Assembly (NCBI GenBank): GCA_016794785.1
Contig: JAEUHC010000019.1
Coordinates: 744,001 to 808,000, forward strand
DNA length: 64,000 bases
Reading direction: 5' to 3'
Source of the DNA: Opitutaceae bacterium
GTDB lineage: Bacteria; Verrucomicrobiota; Verrucomicrobiia; Opitutales; Opitutaceae
In this document: piece by piece, positions 26,538 to 34,828 of the stretch
How positions within the stretch are numbered: the stretch's first letter is position 1
How the letters are laid out: the number at the start of each line of letters is the position of its first letter
Translations under genes and position numbers: made by a program
The notes under the pieces: model-generated
Databases searched by the model: none
Told to the model about the DNA's origin: nothing
Seen by the model: only the letters and a program-made list of their open reading frames with translations

Positions 26538-28142
26538 CTATTTTTTCGCCGGCTCGCCTGCGCCCGCCCGCACGGTCGGGTAGGTGATGCCGAGCTGATC
26601 GAGGTAGGTGTCGTGCTTCGCGGGATCGAAGTAGAATTTCCGCAGGCTCTCGCGGTGATCGGCCATGATGCGGGTGTTGAGCCACACGGGCGGCTGATCG
26701 TCGGCTCCGAGGAGCGGTTCGTATTTTCGGTCCTTGGTCTGCACCGTGCGGAAATACTCCCAGGACTTGGCGACGAGTTCGGGCTGCGTGAGCAGATCGA
26801 CGAGGGTGAGGGCGAGGGCCTTGGCGCCGGCGGTGGTGCCTTTGTGCGCGATGGGCGTGGCCATGGCGATCGCGTTGGCCCAGTTGTGGCCGGGGAGGCC
26901 GGGGATGTTGGCGGGGTAGCGGAGCGAGATAGTCGGCACGGTCCACGAGACGTCGCCGATGTCGTCGGAACCGCCGGTGCGGCTGTCGTCGGCGGTGGGG
27001 CCTTGGAGGTTTTTCAGCGCGAGCGGGAGGCCGGTGACCGGGGCCTTGAGCTCGGCTTGCAGGGCGCGCGCGAGCCGGAGATCAGCGTCGCTCCACGCGG
27101 GGAGGCCGACGGCCTTGATATTGGCGCTCATCGCCTCGGCGACGGGCTTGTTGAAATGCTGGGGCCACGCGGAGCCGAGCACGCGCGCGGTCATGGTGGT
27201 GTTGGTCATCAGCGCGGCGCCGCGCGCGATGGTGTCACCGATCTCGCGGAGGCCGCGGATGTGGGCGTAGTCGAGCTCGCGGAAGAAATACCAGACGCTG
27301 GCGTTCTGCGGCACGACGTTGGGCTGATCGCCGCCGTTGGTGATCACGTAGTGCGAGCGCTGCTGGAGGCGGAGGTGCTCGCGGCGGTAATTCCAGCCGA
27401 CGTTCATCAGCTCCACGGCGTCGAGCGCGCTGCGGCCGCGCCACGGCGCGCCGGCGGCGTGCGCGCTCTCGCCGGCAAAAGAATACTCCACCGAGACGAG
27501 CCCGGTGCCGGCGCCCGTGCCCCACGAGGTGCGAAAGTCGCTGTCCACATGGCTGAAGATGGCGACATCGACATCGCGAAACACGCCCGCGCGCACGAGG
27601 TGGGCCTTGCCGGCGAGCTGTTCCTCGGCGACGCCGGGCCAGAGCTTGAGCGTGCCGGGCAGCTTTTCGCGCTCCATGAGGCGCTTCACGGCGAGGGCGG
27701 CGGTGACGTTGAGCGGCTGACCGGAGTTGTGGCCTTCGCCGTGGCCCGGCGCCCCCGCGACGATCGGATCGCGGTAGGCGACTCCAGGTTTCTGCGACGC
27801 CTGCGGGATGCAGTCGATGTCGGAGCCCAGCGCGATCACGGGCTTGCCCGAGCCCCAAGTGGCCACCCACGCGGTCGGCATGCCGGCGACGCCGCGCTCG
27901 ATTCTAAATCCCTCCTTTTCGAGGATGCCGGTGAGATAGTTCGAGGTCTCGAACTCCTGGAAGCCGAGCTCCGCGAAGCTGAAAACCATGTCCACCATCA
28001 CCTGCGTGCGCTTGCGCAGGGCGTCCACGTCGGCGGCGACGCGCGACTTGTAGTCGGCCGCGGGGTTGGTTTGAGGGAAAGCGGGGAGGGCGAGGAGCAA
28101 CGCGAGCGCGACGAGGCCGGGGCGACGGACGGATTTTTTCAT
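26538..28142 (-). CDS. Secreted M20D-family amidohydrolase (AbgB-like)
   Basis: Protein of 534 residues with signal peptide about 1-23. M20 metallopeptidase motifs are seen: GSDIDCIP (Asp ligand), H134-G-E-G-H138-NSGQ, the E173-E174 pair (VAEEQLAG), H198 in FSHVD and a late HNWAN. The lid domain is in between. Its length and motifs match the p-aminobenzoyl-glutamate hydrolase subunit B/amidohydrolase group, which cleaves N-acyl or dipeptide amides. Here it is exported, so the natural substrate is probably an N-acylated amino acid or peptide outside the cell. It converges with the enzyme gene ending at 26511. Confidence 0.86.
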   Translation of the reverse strand: MKKSVRRPGLVALALLLALPAFPQTNPAADYKSRVAADVDALRKRTQVMVDMVFSFAELGFQEFETSNYLTGILEKEGFRIERGVAGMPTAWVATWGSGKPVIALGSDIDCIPQASQKPGVAYRDPIVAGAPGHGEGHNSGQPLNVTAALAVKRLMEREKLPGTLKLWPGVAEEQLAGKAHLVRAGVFRDVDVAIFSHVDSDFRTSWGTGAGTGLVSVEYSFAGESAHAAGAPWRGRSALDAVELMNVGWNYRREHLRLQQRSHYVITNGGDQPNVVPQNASVWYFFRELDYAHIRGLREIGDTIARGAALMTNTTMTARVLGSAWPQHFNKPVAEAMSANIKAVGLPAWSDADLRLARALQAELKAPVTGLPLALKNLQGPTADDSRTGGSDDIGDVSWTVPTISLRYPANIPGLPGHNWANAIAMATPIAHKGTTAGAKALALTLVDLLTQPELVAKSWEYFRTVQTKDRKYEPLLGADDQPPVWLNTRIMADHRESLRKFYFDPAKHDTYLDQLGITYPTVRAGAGEPAKK

Positions 28143-28255
28143 GGGGTGGGCCGTTGGGGCGCGGCCACGCTGTCAGTTTGGCGGAGCCGCTCCAGCGCAA
28201 TTCGGCGCGCCCGCCGGCATCGCGTTCACCGGCCGGCGGGGGAGGTTTCGCAATG

Positions 28256-28292
28256 GAGCCGCGGTAGTCGCGCGCAGCGACGACCGCGGCTC
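28256..28292. repeat. Imperfect hairpin, possible REP-like element
   Basis: A 16-bp inverted repeat with one mismatch (arms at 28256-28271 and 28277-28292, starting GAGCCGCGGT) and a 5-base loop (GCGCA) lies in the 180-bp gap between the cupin and the M20 gene. No T-tract follows in either direction, so it does not look like a simple terminator. Its first bases (TGGAGCCGCG) are shared with the hairpins at 50848 and 54015. Confidence 0.5.
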
Positions 28293-28322
28293 GCGGCGCT
28301 TCGCCTTGGATTCAATCGCGCG

Positions 28323-28751
28323 CTATTTGGCCATCACCACGTCCCAAGGCGCTTCAGCCTGGATGAACATGATCGCGTCCTCGTTGCCTTCCACCTTGGC
28401 GACATGCGCCGCGCGGTCGGCGAGCATGAAGTAGGCGCCGGGGCCGAGCCGGTGTTGTTTGCCGCCGACAGTCAGGGTGATCGAGCCGGAGATCATGGTC
28501 ACATGGTGATTGGCCGTATGGTGGTGCAGCGGCGTCACGAGGCCTGCCGGATATTTCAGGAAGAACCGGCACGGTCCTTTTTCCATGTCACCGGAAACCG
28601 GGGCCGCCGCCACGCCCGCGTTTCCCATGGGTTTCCATTTCAGATCGGATTTCGGCAACACGACGGATTTGCCGGACTCGCCTGCGTAAACCAAGGCGGC
28701 CGAAAGCAGGGCCGCCGCTATGACTGCAACTGGGGCATAGTTGTTTTTCAT
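28323..28751 (-). CDS. Secreted small cupin-domain protein
   Basis: Protein of 142 residues with a signal peptide (about 1-23). A single cupin barrel follows: the first motif holds the histidine-rich TPLHHHTANHHV, then ISGSITLTVGGKQHRLGPGAYFML and the second motif region (HVAKVEGNEDAIMFI). The histidines suggest a bound metal. The family contains dioxygenases, isomerases and sensor proteins, so the reaction cannot be named. It is upstream of the M20 gene on the same strand with a 180-bp gap holding a hairpin. Its own upstream gap (173 bp) separates it from the MFS gene. Confidence 0.76.
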   Translation of the reverse strand: MKNNYAPVAVIAAALLSAALVYAGESGKSVVLPKSDLKWKPMGNAGVAAAPVSGDMEKGPCRFFLKYPAGLVTPLHHHTANHHVTMISGSITLTVGGKQHRLGPGAYFMLADRAAHVAKVEGNEDAIMFIQAEAPWDVVMAK

Positions 28752-28924
28752 GGGGCTTTGTTGTTGTTCGTGACTCCGGTGGATCAGGGTGAATCCGTCT
28801 GCCCGGAGCGACCTGCCTTGGGAGGAGGTCGGGCGGACTATTATTCCCGCGCGACCGACTGTCCAGATGGCGATGGCTTCCCCGCTGTGCCGGGTGACGG
28901 CTCAGAGAGAGTCGAGACGGGCCC

Positions 28925-30142
28925 TCACACCTCCGGTCCCGCGGCCCGCCCCCGATAGGCGGCGAGGAACAGCCCCAGCAGCGCCGCCGAGATCAGCGCA
29001 AGCCCACCCCAGAAGAGCGGCCAGCGCGTCGCGCCTTCGGCGGTGCAGGCTGCGAACCAAGCGCCCGTGCCGAGGTAGCCCAGCATGTTGCCGACGCCGC
29101 TGTTCATGAGCGACATCAGGGCCTGCGCCCGCGCGCGCCACGCCGGATCGACCCGCTGATCGAGGTAGATCTGGGCGGTGATCACCACCGGGGTGTAGGA
29201 TGCGCCGTGCAGCAGCACGCCCAGGAGCAGCGCCCACGGCGTGCCGACCGCCGGCAAGGCGAAACGCACCACGCCCACCGCGAGGCCGAGCGCCACGATC
29301 CACTTGAGGCGCCAGCGCATCAGGAGGCCGCCGAGCGCCACCATCACGATCACCTCCGTCACTTGGCCGAGCGCCATCCACGCTGAGGTATGCACGAGGC
29401 CGAGCTCGCGCAGGTTCAGCGGCGTGTAGGGATAGAACGCCGCGAGCGGAATGGTGAACAGCGTGGTCGTGAGAAACACCGCGCGGTGGTCGCGGTTTTT
29501 CAGCAAGGTGAGCGCATCGAGGCCCAGCCGCTGCACCCACGTGAGCCCGGCGGCGGACTTGGGCGTCTTGAGCACGGGCAGCCAGAACGTCATCGCGCTG
29601 ACGGCGAGCCACACGGCGCTGGCGGCATAGCCGGCGACCGTGGACTGATCCGCGCCGAGTGTGCTCACAATCAGGCAGCCGCTCATCCAGCCGATCGTGG
29701 CCATGGCGCGGATGGGACCGAACTCCTTCCGGGCGTCGGCAAGCCGCGCGAAAATGATCGTCGAGGCGAGGCTCCACGTGGGCGACGAGCAGAACGCGTG
29801 CAACTGGATGAGCGCGAGCACGAGCCACGGGCTGGCGCCGAGCCGGATTGCCGTGCTGGCGAGCGCCATCGCGAGGGCGGTGGCGAGGGCGAGCCAGCGC
29901 AGGACCTTCACGGGCGAGGCATGCCGGTCGGCAATCGCGCCGAAGAGCAACGGCGAGACAAACGCCGCCACCCCCGAGGTCGCAAACGCCCACGGCCGGA
30001 TAGCCGCCAGCCCGTGCGCCTCGAGCACGGTGCTGAGGGGCACGAACCACATGCCCAGCGCGGCGCCTTGCAGGAAGAAGAGCGCGATGAGTTCGGCGTA
30101 TTCCGCGCGCCGGAGAGTGGTGAGCACGCGCGCAGCACACAC
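28925..30142 (-). CDS. MFS transporter, nucleoside:H+ symporter-like
   Basis: Integral membrane protein of 405 residues with about 12 hydrophobic helices and the LacY/NupG-type layout (short loop 2-3 with FGAIADRHASP, central loop near 190-215 with LGLDALTLLKNRDHR). This fits the nucleoside:H+ symporter/LacY-like branch, which takes up nucleosides or sugars with protons. Start is GTG at 30140-30142; a second GTG 15 bases later is possible. It lies 28 bp downstream of an acetylxylan-esterase-like gene on the same strand, so the transporter may import the product of that hydrolase. Confidence 0.8.
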   Translation of the reverse strand: MCAARVLTTLRRAEYAELIALFFLQGAALGMWFVPLSTVLEAHGLAAIRPWAFATSGVAAFVSPLLFGAIADRHASPVKVLRWLALATALAMALASTAIRLGASPWLVLALIQLHAFCSSPTWSLASTIIFARLADARKEFGPIRAMATIGWMSGCLIVSTLGADQSTVAGYAASAVWLAVSAMTFWLPVLKTPKSAAGLTWVQRLGLDALTLLKNRDHRAVFLTTTLFTIPLAAFYPYTPLNLRELGLVHTSAWMALGQVTEVIVMVALGGLLMRWRLKWIVALGLAVGVVRFALPAVGTPWALLLGVLLHGASYTPVVITAQIYLDQRVDPAWRARAQALMSLMNSGVGNMLGYLGTGAWFAACTAEGATRWPLFWGGLALISAALLGLFLAAYRGRAAGPEV

Positions 30143-30170
30143 GCCGCCGGGGCGAGTTCAAGCCTCGGGG

Positions 30171-32072
30171 CTACCGGGCGCGCGCACCGGCGAGCGCACG
30201 GAGCTGCGGCACATCGAACGACTCGAGCAGGCCGAAGCAGAAGAGCTCGGGGTATTTGTCGACCGTCCAGTTTTGGCGGAGAATTTCATGCAGGCTTGGG
30301 AGCGCGTCGGTCTGGCGGAGCGTGGCGATCGCGCGCGGTTCGAGGGCGGTGGCGACGAGCGCGGCCAGGCCGAGGCGCGGGCCGGTGGATTCGAGGGCGA
30401 CGGAGCCGGAGTGAAATTCAGTGACGGCCCACCGCGCGGCCGCGGCCAGCTGGCTGGACTGCAGACCGAGCGCACGGTCGCCGACGGCGGCGACGAGCAG
30501 GGCGAAGAGGAAATCCCGCTGGGAGATTTTCGATTCGCCAAAGTAAAATGGATCCACGGCGAGCACACGCTGGCCGGCGTTGAGCAATTCGGTGCTGCGG
30601 GCGGCGAGGGATTTGCGGCCGGCATCGGCGACGAGGAGGGTGGTGCCGCTCGGCGCGGTGGGGCCGCTGCGCGTCAGCTCGGTGACGGGCACGGTCCAGC
30701 TCTCGCCGAGGCGGAGTTTCCAGAAGGTGGCCTGCACCCCCTCGCGCGTCTCGGTGCCGGTGCGCGTGGCGGTGGCGCTGAGCGGGGCAAACTTCACGAC
30801 AGCGGCGAGGTGTTCGCGCGTCGCGGCCGTGCCTTTGCGCGGGAGATTCTGCGCGGCGGCGAGGGCAAGCTGCGTGAAGTCGAGGTTGCCAGGCGGGAGC
30901 GGCACCTCGAGTTGCGCGGCGGTTTTCACCTCGGGCTGCGACGGGATTTCCTGCGCGTCGAACGCGGCGTCGCCGGGGAAGAAGGTGTCGCCGACTATGC
31001 GGTAGAGCGCCTGCCGGTTATCGACCTCGAAGTTGTGGGTGCCCGGATCGAAGTTCACGTGGGAGCGCAGGCGCTGCGGCTGGCCGTGGAGGCGGAAGGC
31101 GGGCTCGGCCGCGTCGAGCAGCGGTTGCAGCGCGTGCGGCGAGGCGAAGCAGCAGTTGTCCTTGGCGTTGTAGGTAAGGAGCGCGGTGCGGCCGGCGAGC
31201 AGCGCGGTGAGGTGCGTGTAGTCGGCGATGGTCGCGAGGTCGTTGGGCGTCTGCTCGGAGTCGCCGAGGTCCGAGAGGAAGCGCGCGCGGGTGCGGTAGC
31301 TCGAGTAGCCGGCGACCGGATTGCTCAGCGTCACGCGCGGGTCGAGCGCGCTGATGATGATCGTCTGCCAGCCGCCGCCGGAGAGGCCGCTGACGGCGAC
31401 GCGCGCGGGATCGGCGTAGGGCAGCGAGAGCAGGGCATCGAGCCCGCGCGACATCGCGAGGTAGAACGGCGCGAGGCCGCTCACCCCGCAGAGATCGAGC
31501 TGGTTCATGCGGTAGTGGACGAAGCCCTCCGTGCGGAGCTGGCCCTGGGCGAACCACTCGACGTTGAGGGACGCGACGCCGCGTTTGGCGAGATTGATGC
31601 AGCGAAGCTGTTTGTAGGGGGCGGCCTTGCCGTCCTTGTCGTGGCCGTTGACGGCGAGGTGGACGGGGATTTTCCCCGAGACGCGATCGGGCAGATAGAG
31701 GAGCGCGGGAATCCACAGGCCGGGCAGCGCTTCGTAGCGGAGCTTGCGAATCGAGTAGCCGGGGCCGCCGGGGAGTGTATCGAGCCACTCGACACGCGCC
31801 GGGGCGTCGCGCCACTGGCGGGCGAGGTCGCCGCGGAACACGATTTTCTCCAGCACCTCGCGGCGCGTGCGCTCGGCGAACCGCTGCCACTCGGCGAGTG
31901 AGGTGATGGCCGGCATCGCGGGCACGCGCTGTTCGGTGAACGCCTGCACCTCGGCGAGCGGCGTGCCGGGTTCGAGGATGGGCCGCGACAGCAGAGCGGT
32001 GAGCGCAGCGGCATCGGCGCCGCGGGCGAGGGCAGTCAGCGAAGCGAGAATTGCAAAGAGGCAGGAGCGCAT
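30171..32072 (-). CDS. Secreted acetylxylan-esterase-like alpha/beta hydrolase, two-domain
   Basis: Protein of 633 residues from the ATG at 32070-32072, with signal peptide about 1-18. An alpha-helical lead (ITSLAEWQRFAERTRREVLEKI) precedes an alpha/beta hydrolase domain with NGHDKDG near the oxyanion strand, the nucleophile motif GLSGGGW near 260 and the late GTHNFEVDNR with a candidate catalytic His. From about 400 a second hydrolase-like domain follows (AVDPFYFGESKISQRDF) without a clear nucleophile, probably degenerate. Relatives deacetylate carbohydrates. It is divergent from a TonB receptor gene (175-bp gap) and upstream of the MFS gene. Confidence 0.78.
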   Translation of the reverse strand: MRSCLFAILASLTALARGADAAALTALLSRPILEPGTPLAEVQAFTEQRVPAMPAITSLAEWQRFAERTRREVLEKIVFRGDLARQWRDAPARVEWLDTLPGGPGYSIRKLRYEALPGLWIPALLYLPDRVSGKIPVHLAVNGHDKDGKAAPYKQLRCINLAKRGVASLNVEWFAQGQLRTEGFVHYRMNQLDLCGVSGLAPFYLAMSRGLDALLSLPYADPARVAVSGLSGGGWQTIIISALDPRVTLSNPVAGYSSYRTRARFLSDLGDSEQTPNDLATIADYTHLTALLAGRTALLTYNAKDNCCFASPHALQPLLDAAEPAFRLHGQPQRLRSHVNFDPGTHNFEVDNRQALYRIVGDTFFPGDAAFDAQEIPSQPEVKTAAQLEVPLPPGNLDFTQLALAAAQNLPRKGTAATREHLAAVVKFAPLSATATRTGTETREGVQATFWKLRLGESWTVPVTELTRSGPTAPSGTTLLVADAGRKSLAARSTELLNAGQRVLAVDPFYFGESKISQRDFLFALLVAAVGDRALGLQSSQLAAAARWAVTEFHSGSVALESTGPRLGLAALVATALEPRAIATLRQTDALPSLHEILRQNWTVDKYPELFCFGLLESFDVPQLRALAGARAR

Positions 32073-32247
32073 GATCGAAGTAGGGGTGGGTGGGGGCGGC
32101 GGGAGCGAAGCCGCTCGCCCGCGCCGGGACGAGCGTGGATTTGCCGGCCGCTGTGCGGAGAGCGCCGGAATCACGTTCGCGCGTTTTGCAAGGCCCCGGT
32201 CAGTTTTCCTCGCGCGGCGGCCTCTCGTGGACCTATCGTGTGCTTCT

Positions 32248-34674
32248 ATGCGTCTGAAAAACTCCTTCCGTGGCCTGTCTGCGATGGTGCTCTGGTTTCT
32301 TCTGTCCGTGGCTCATTGCTGGGCCGCGGCGGCTGCGCCAGCGGCTTCCGGGGCGCCCGTGGTGCTGAGCCCTTTTGAAGTGAGCAGCCCGCGCGACCAT
32401 GGCTACCGGGTCGGCGCGGCGATTACAGGCACGGGCACGGCCGGCCTCATCAAGGACACGCCGCTCAACATCAGTATCGTCGCCCAGGAGATGATCACCG
32501 ATCAGGCGGGCAACCAGCTCATCGACGTGCTGCGCGCGGCGAGTTCGGTGGCGCTGCAGGTGAAAGACGAGTTCATGATTCTGATTCGCGGCTACACGGG
32601 CCCGCAGTTCGTCAACGGGCTCCCCGCCGGCTCCGGCCTCACCCTCTATGATGTTGATCGCATCGAGGTCGTGAAGGGCCCCAACGCTGTCTTCGCGGGC
32701 ATCTCCAATCCGGGCGGCACCGTTAACCTCATCAAACAGAAACCCAGCTTCACGTCCCGGCACTCGCTCGACGTGAGCTACGGTTCCTTCGATCACAAGC
32801 GCGCGGTGTTCCGCACCAGTGGCCCGCTCCTCCCGGATCGGCTCGCCTACAGTTTCGTTTACGGCCGCACCGACGAGGGCAGCGAGATCGATTATGTGTT
32901 CACGGATGAGACGTTTTACAGCGGCGGACTCACCTGGCGTCCACTGCGCAACCTGACCTTCACCGCGCGCTACGCCGAGCTCGACCGCGAGGCCGGCCGC
33001 CGGCCGCACACTGTCGTGAGCCATCCGCTCTACCAGCAGCGCGACCGCGAGGCCATCGAGCTCTTCGATCGCCGCGGTCTGCCGCGGCCGGCGAGCTATC
33101 CGCAACTGGAGAACGGCGCCGTGCGCGATGCCGCGGGCAATCCCATTGCCACCGGCCGCCCCGCGCCCGAAGGCGCCGATGCCTTCATCTCCCGCACGCT
33201 CGGGCCCAATGTCCCGGCGTTTCCCGGCATCTACACCTTCGATGTGTTTCCGAGCCGTTCCTACAACTACAACGGTCCCGATGGCCGCGACAACTACGCC
33301 AACAAGACTTCCAGTTTCGAGGCCGAGTGGATTGCGTCGCGCGAACTGGCGGTGCGCGCCGTCGCGCAGCAGGTGGACAGCAACCGCATGCGGCGCGAGT
33401 TCAACGGCCTGCGCCCGGTCGCCGGCCAACGCCTCCGCAGCTCCATCTCGGACTTCAAGCCCGGTGGCGTCATCTTCTCCGCCAAGCTCGAGGCCGCCTA
33501 CAAGCGCGACTTCGGCGTCGCGGGCAAACATGACCTGCTCGCCGGCGTGCAGCACGATGGCGGCAAGGATGTGATTAGCCCCATCACCATCGCGACCACC
33601 CGGGTCATCACGATCGATCCGCGCACCGCGCCGACGCTCAGCCTCAGCCAGCTTCTGCGCGATCAATATGGCGCGGGTTACGTTGAGCCCGGCGTCGTGC
33701 GCAAGGGTGGCGCGCACTCGAATGCCGGTTACGGCGTGCTCCAGTCCTCGTTCTTCGGCGATCGGCTGCGCACGCTCGTCGGCGGCCGCCACATCACCAA
33801 TCACCGCCCGATCGACGACAACCGCGACGGCCGCGACGAGGGCTTCGAGACGAGCAAATTCCTGCCGCAGCTCGGCGCGCTCTTTCGGCTGACGCCGGAA
33901 GTCAGCCTCTATGGGAGCTACAGCCGGACCTTCGTGCCGCAGCGCCAGCAGACGGCCGACCTCGCCGCCATCCGGGCCTCGCAGGGCGATCCCACGCTGC
34001 CCACCTACCGTCCGCCCGCGGTGATCCCGGTGCGCTTCCTCGCCGCCGATTTGCTCGGGCGCGGCTGGGAGGCCGGCACGAAGCTCGACTTCGGCGACGG
34101 ACGCCTGCTGGGCACGCTTACCTATTTCACTAACGAAGAATCGTCGAAGCTCGACGTCGACATCGCCAACCAAGTGCTCTTCCAGCTGCCCGGCGCGACC
34201 GTGCGTGTGGCCGCCGGCCGCACGCAGGCCCGGGGTGTCGAGACCGAATGGGTGTGGACCCCCCGCCTCAATTACCAGGCGATCCTCAGCGCGAGCTACT
34301 TTTTCCGGAAAAACGAAATCTCCAATCCGTCCGATGTGCGCGAGGTCGGCTCGCACCTCGAGTCGGTGCCGCGCTTCAACGTCAACGTCTGGAATAAATA
34401 CACCTTCACCACCGGCCGCCTCCGCGGGGCCTACATCGGCGGGGGCGTCAACGTCCTCGGCGAGACCTACGCGCACCCGAGTTGGACGGTGCCGGTGAAG
34501 ACCGACACCGTCGCGCTGATCGACGCGGTCGTCGGCTACGCGACCAAGATTGGCGGACTGCCGGTCGATGTGCGCGTCAACGTCCGCAACCTCGCCGACA
34601 AACATTATCTCAACGGCACGTTCCAATACGGCGAGCCGCGGACATTCATCGCGGCCGTTGGCGTGAGATTCTGA
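32248..34674 (+). CDS. TonB-dependent siderophore-type receptor
   Basis: Outer-membrane receptor of 808 residues from the ATG at 32248-32250. Signal peptide about 1-29. A short LSPFEV motif lies at the mature N-terminus, in the position expected of a TonB box. The plug follows (about 55-165; ISIVAQEMITDQ, IRGYTGPQFVNGLP, VDRIEVVKGPNAVFAGISNPGGTVN), then the barrel to the terminal FIAAVGVRF. There is no N-terminal signalling or carboxypeptidase-like domain. The plug resembles FhuA/FpvA-type siderophore receptors, but relatives in Opitutaceae are numerous and some import glycans. It heads a set of three receptors on the plus strand. Confidence 0.9.
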   Translation: MRLKNSFRGLSAMVLWFLLSVAHCWAAAAAPAASGAPVVLSPFEVSSPRDHGYRVGAAITGTGTAGLIKDTPLNISIVAQEMITDQAGNQLIDVLRAASSVALQVKDEFMILIRGYTGPQFVNGLPAGSGLTLYDVDRIEVVKGPNAVFAGISNPGGTVNLIKQKPSFTSRHSLDVSYGSFDHKRAVFRTSGPLLPDRLAYSFVYGRTDEGSEIDYVFTDETFYSGGLTWRPLRNLTFTARYAELDREAGRRPHTVVSHPLYQQRDREAIELFDRRGLPRPASYPQLENGAVRDAAGNPIATGRPAPEGADAFISRTLGPNVPAFPGIYTFDVFPSRSYNYNGPDGRDNYANKTSSFEAEWIASRELAVRAVAQQVDSNRMRREFNGLRPVAGQRLRSSISDFKPGGVIFSAKLEAAYKRDFGVAGKHDLLAGVQHDGGKDVISPITIATTRVITIDPRTAPTLSLSQLLRDQYGAGYVEPGVVRKGGAHSNAGYGVLQSSFFGDRLRTLVGGRHITNHRPIDDNRDGRDEGFETSKFLPQLGALFRLTPEVSLYGSYSRTFVPQRQQTADLAAIRASQGDPTLPTYRPPAVIPVRFLAADLLGRGWEAGTKLDFGDGRLLGTLTYFTNEESSKLDVDIANQVLFQLPGATVRVAAGRTQARGVETEWVWTPRLNYQAILSASYFFRKNEISNPSDVREVGSHLESVPRFNVNVWNKYTFTTGRLRGAYIGGGVNVLGETYAHPSWTVPVKTDTVALIDAVVGYATKIGGLPVDVRVNVRNLADKHYLNGTFQYGEPRTFIAAVGVRF

Positions 34675-34828
34675 GCGGCGTCTTTTCCGGACTGTCGGCG
34701 CGCAACAGCGATGGCGGGGCTTGCCATGCCTGTTGAGTTCTTCACCGTGTTGCCACCCAACGCCTGATGCGCCGTGGCGATCGTCGCGGTTTAAGCATCG
34801 GGATTCCCAGCAACCCTCCACCCATGCC

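Noticed and set aside
26160..28958. Plus-strand open frame of over 900 codons across the M20 and cupin genes
   Set aside because: It runs antisense to two genes with clear catalytic motifs and has no domain of its own; also a GC-driven shadow.
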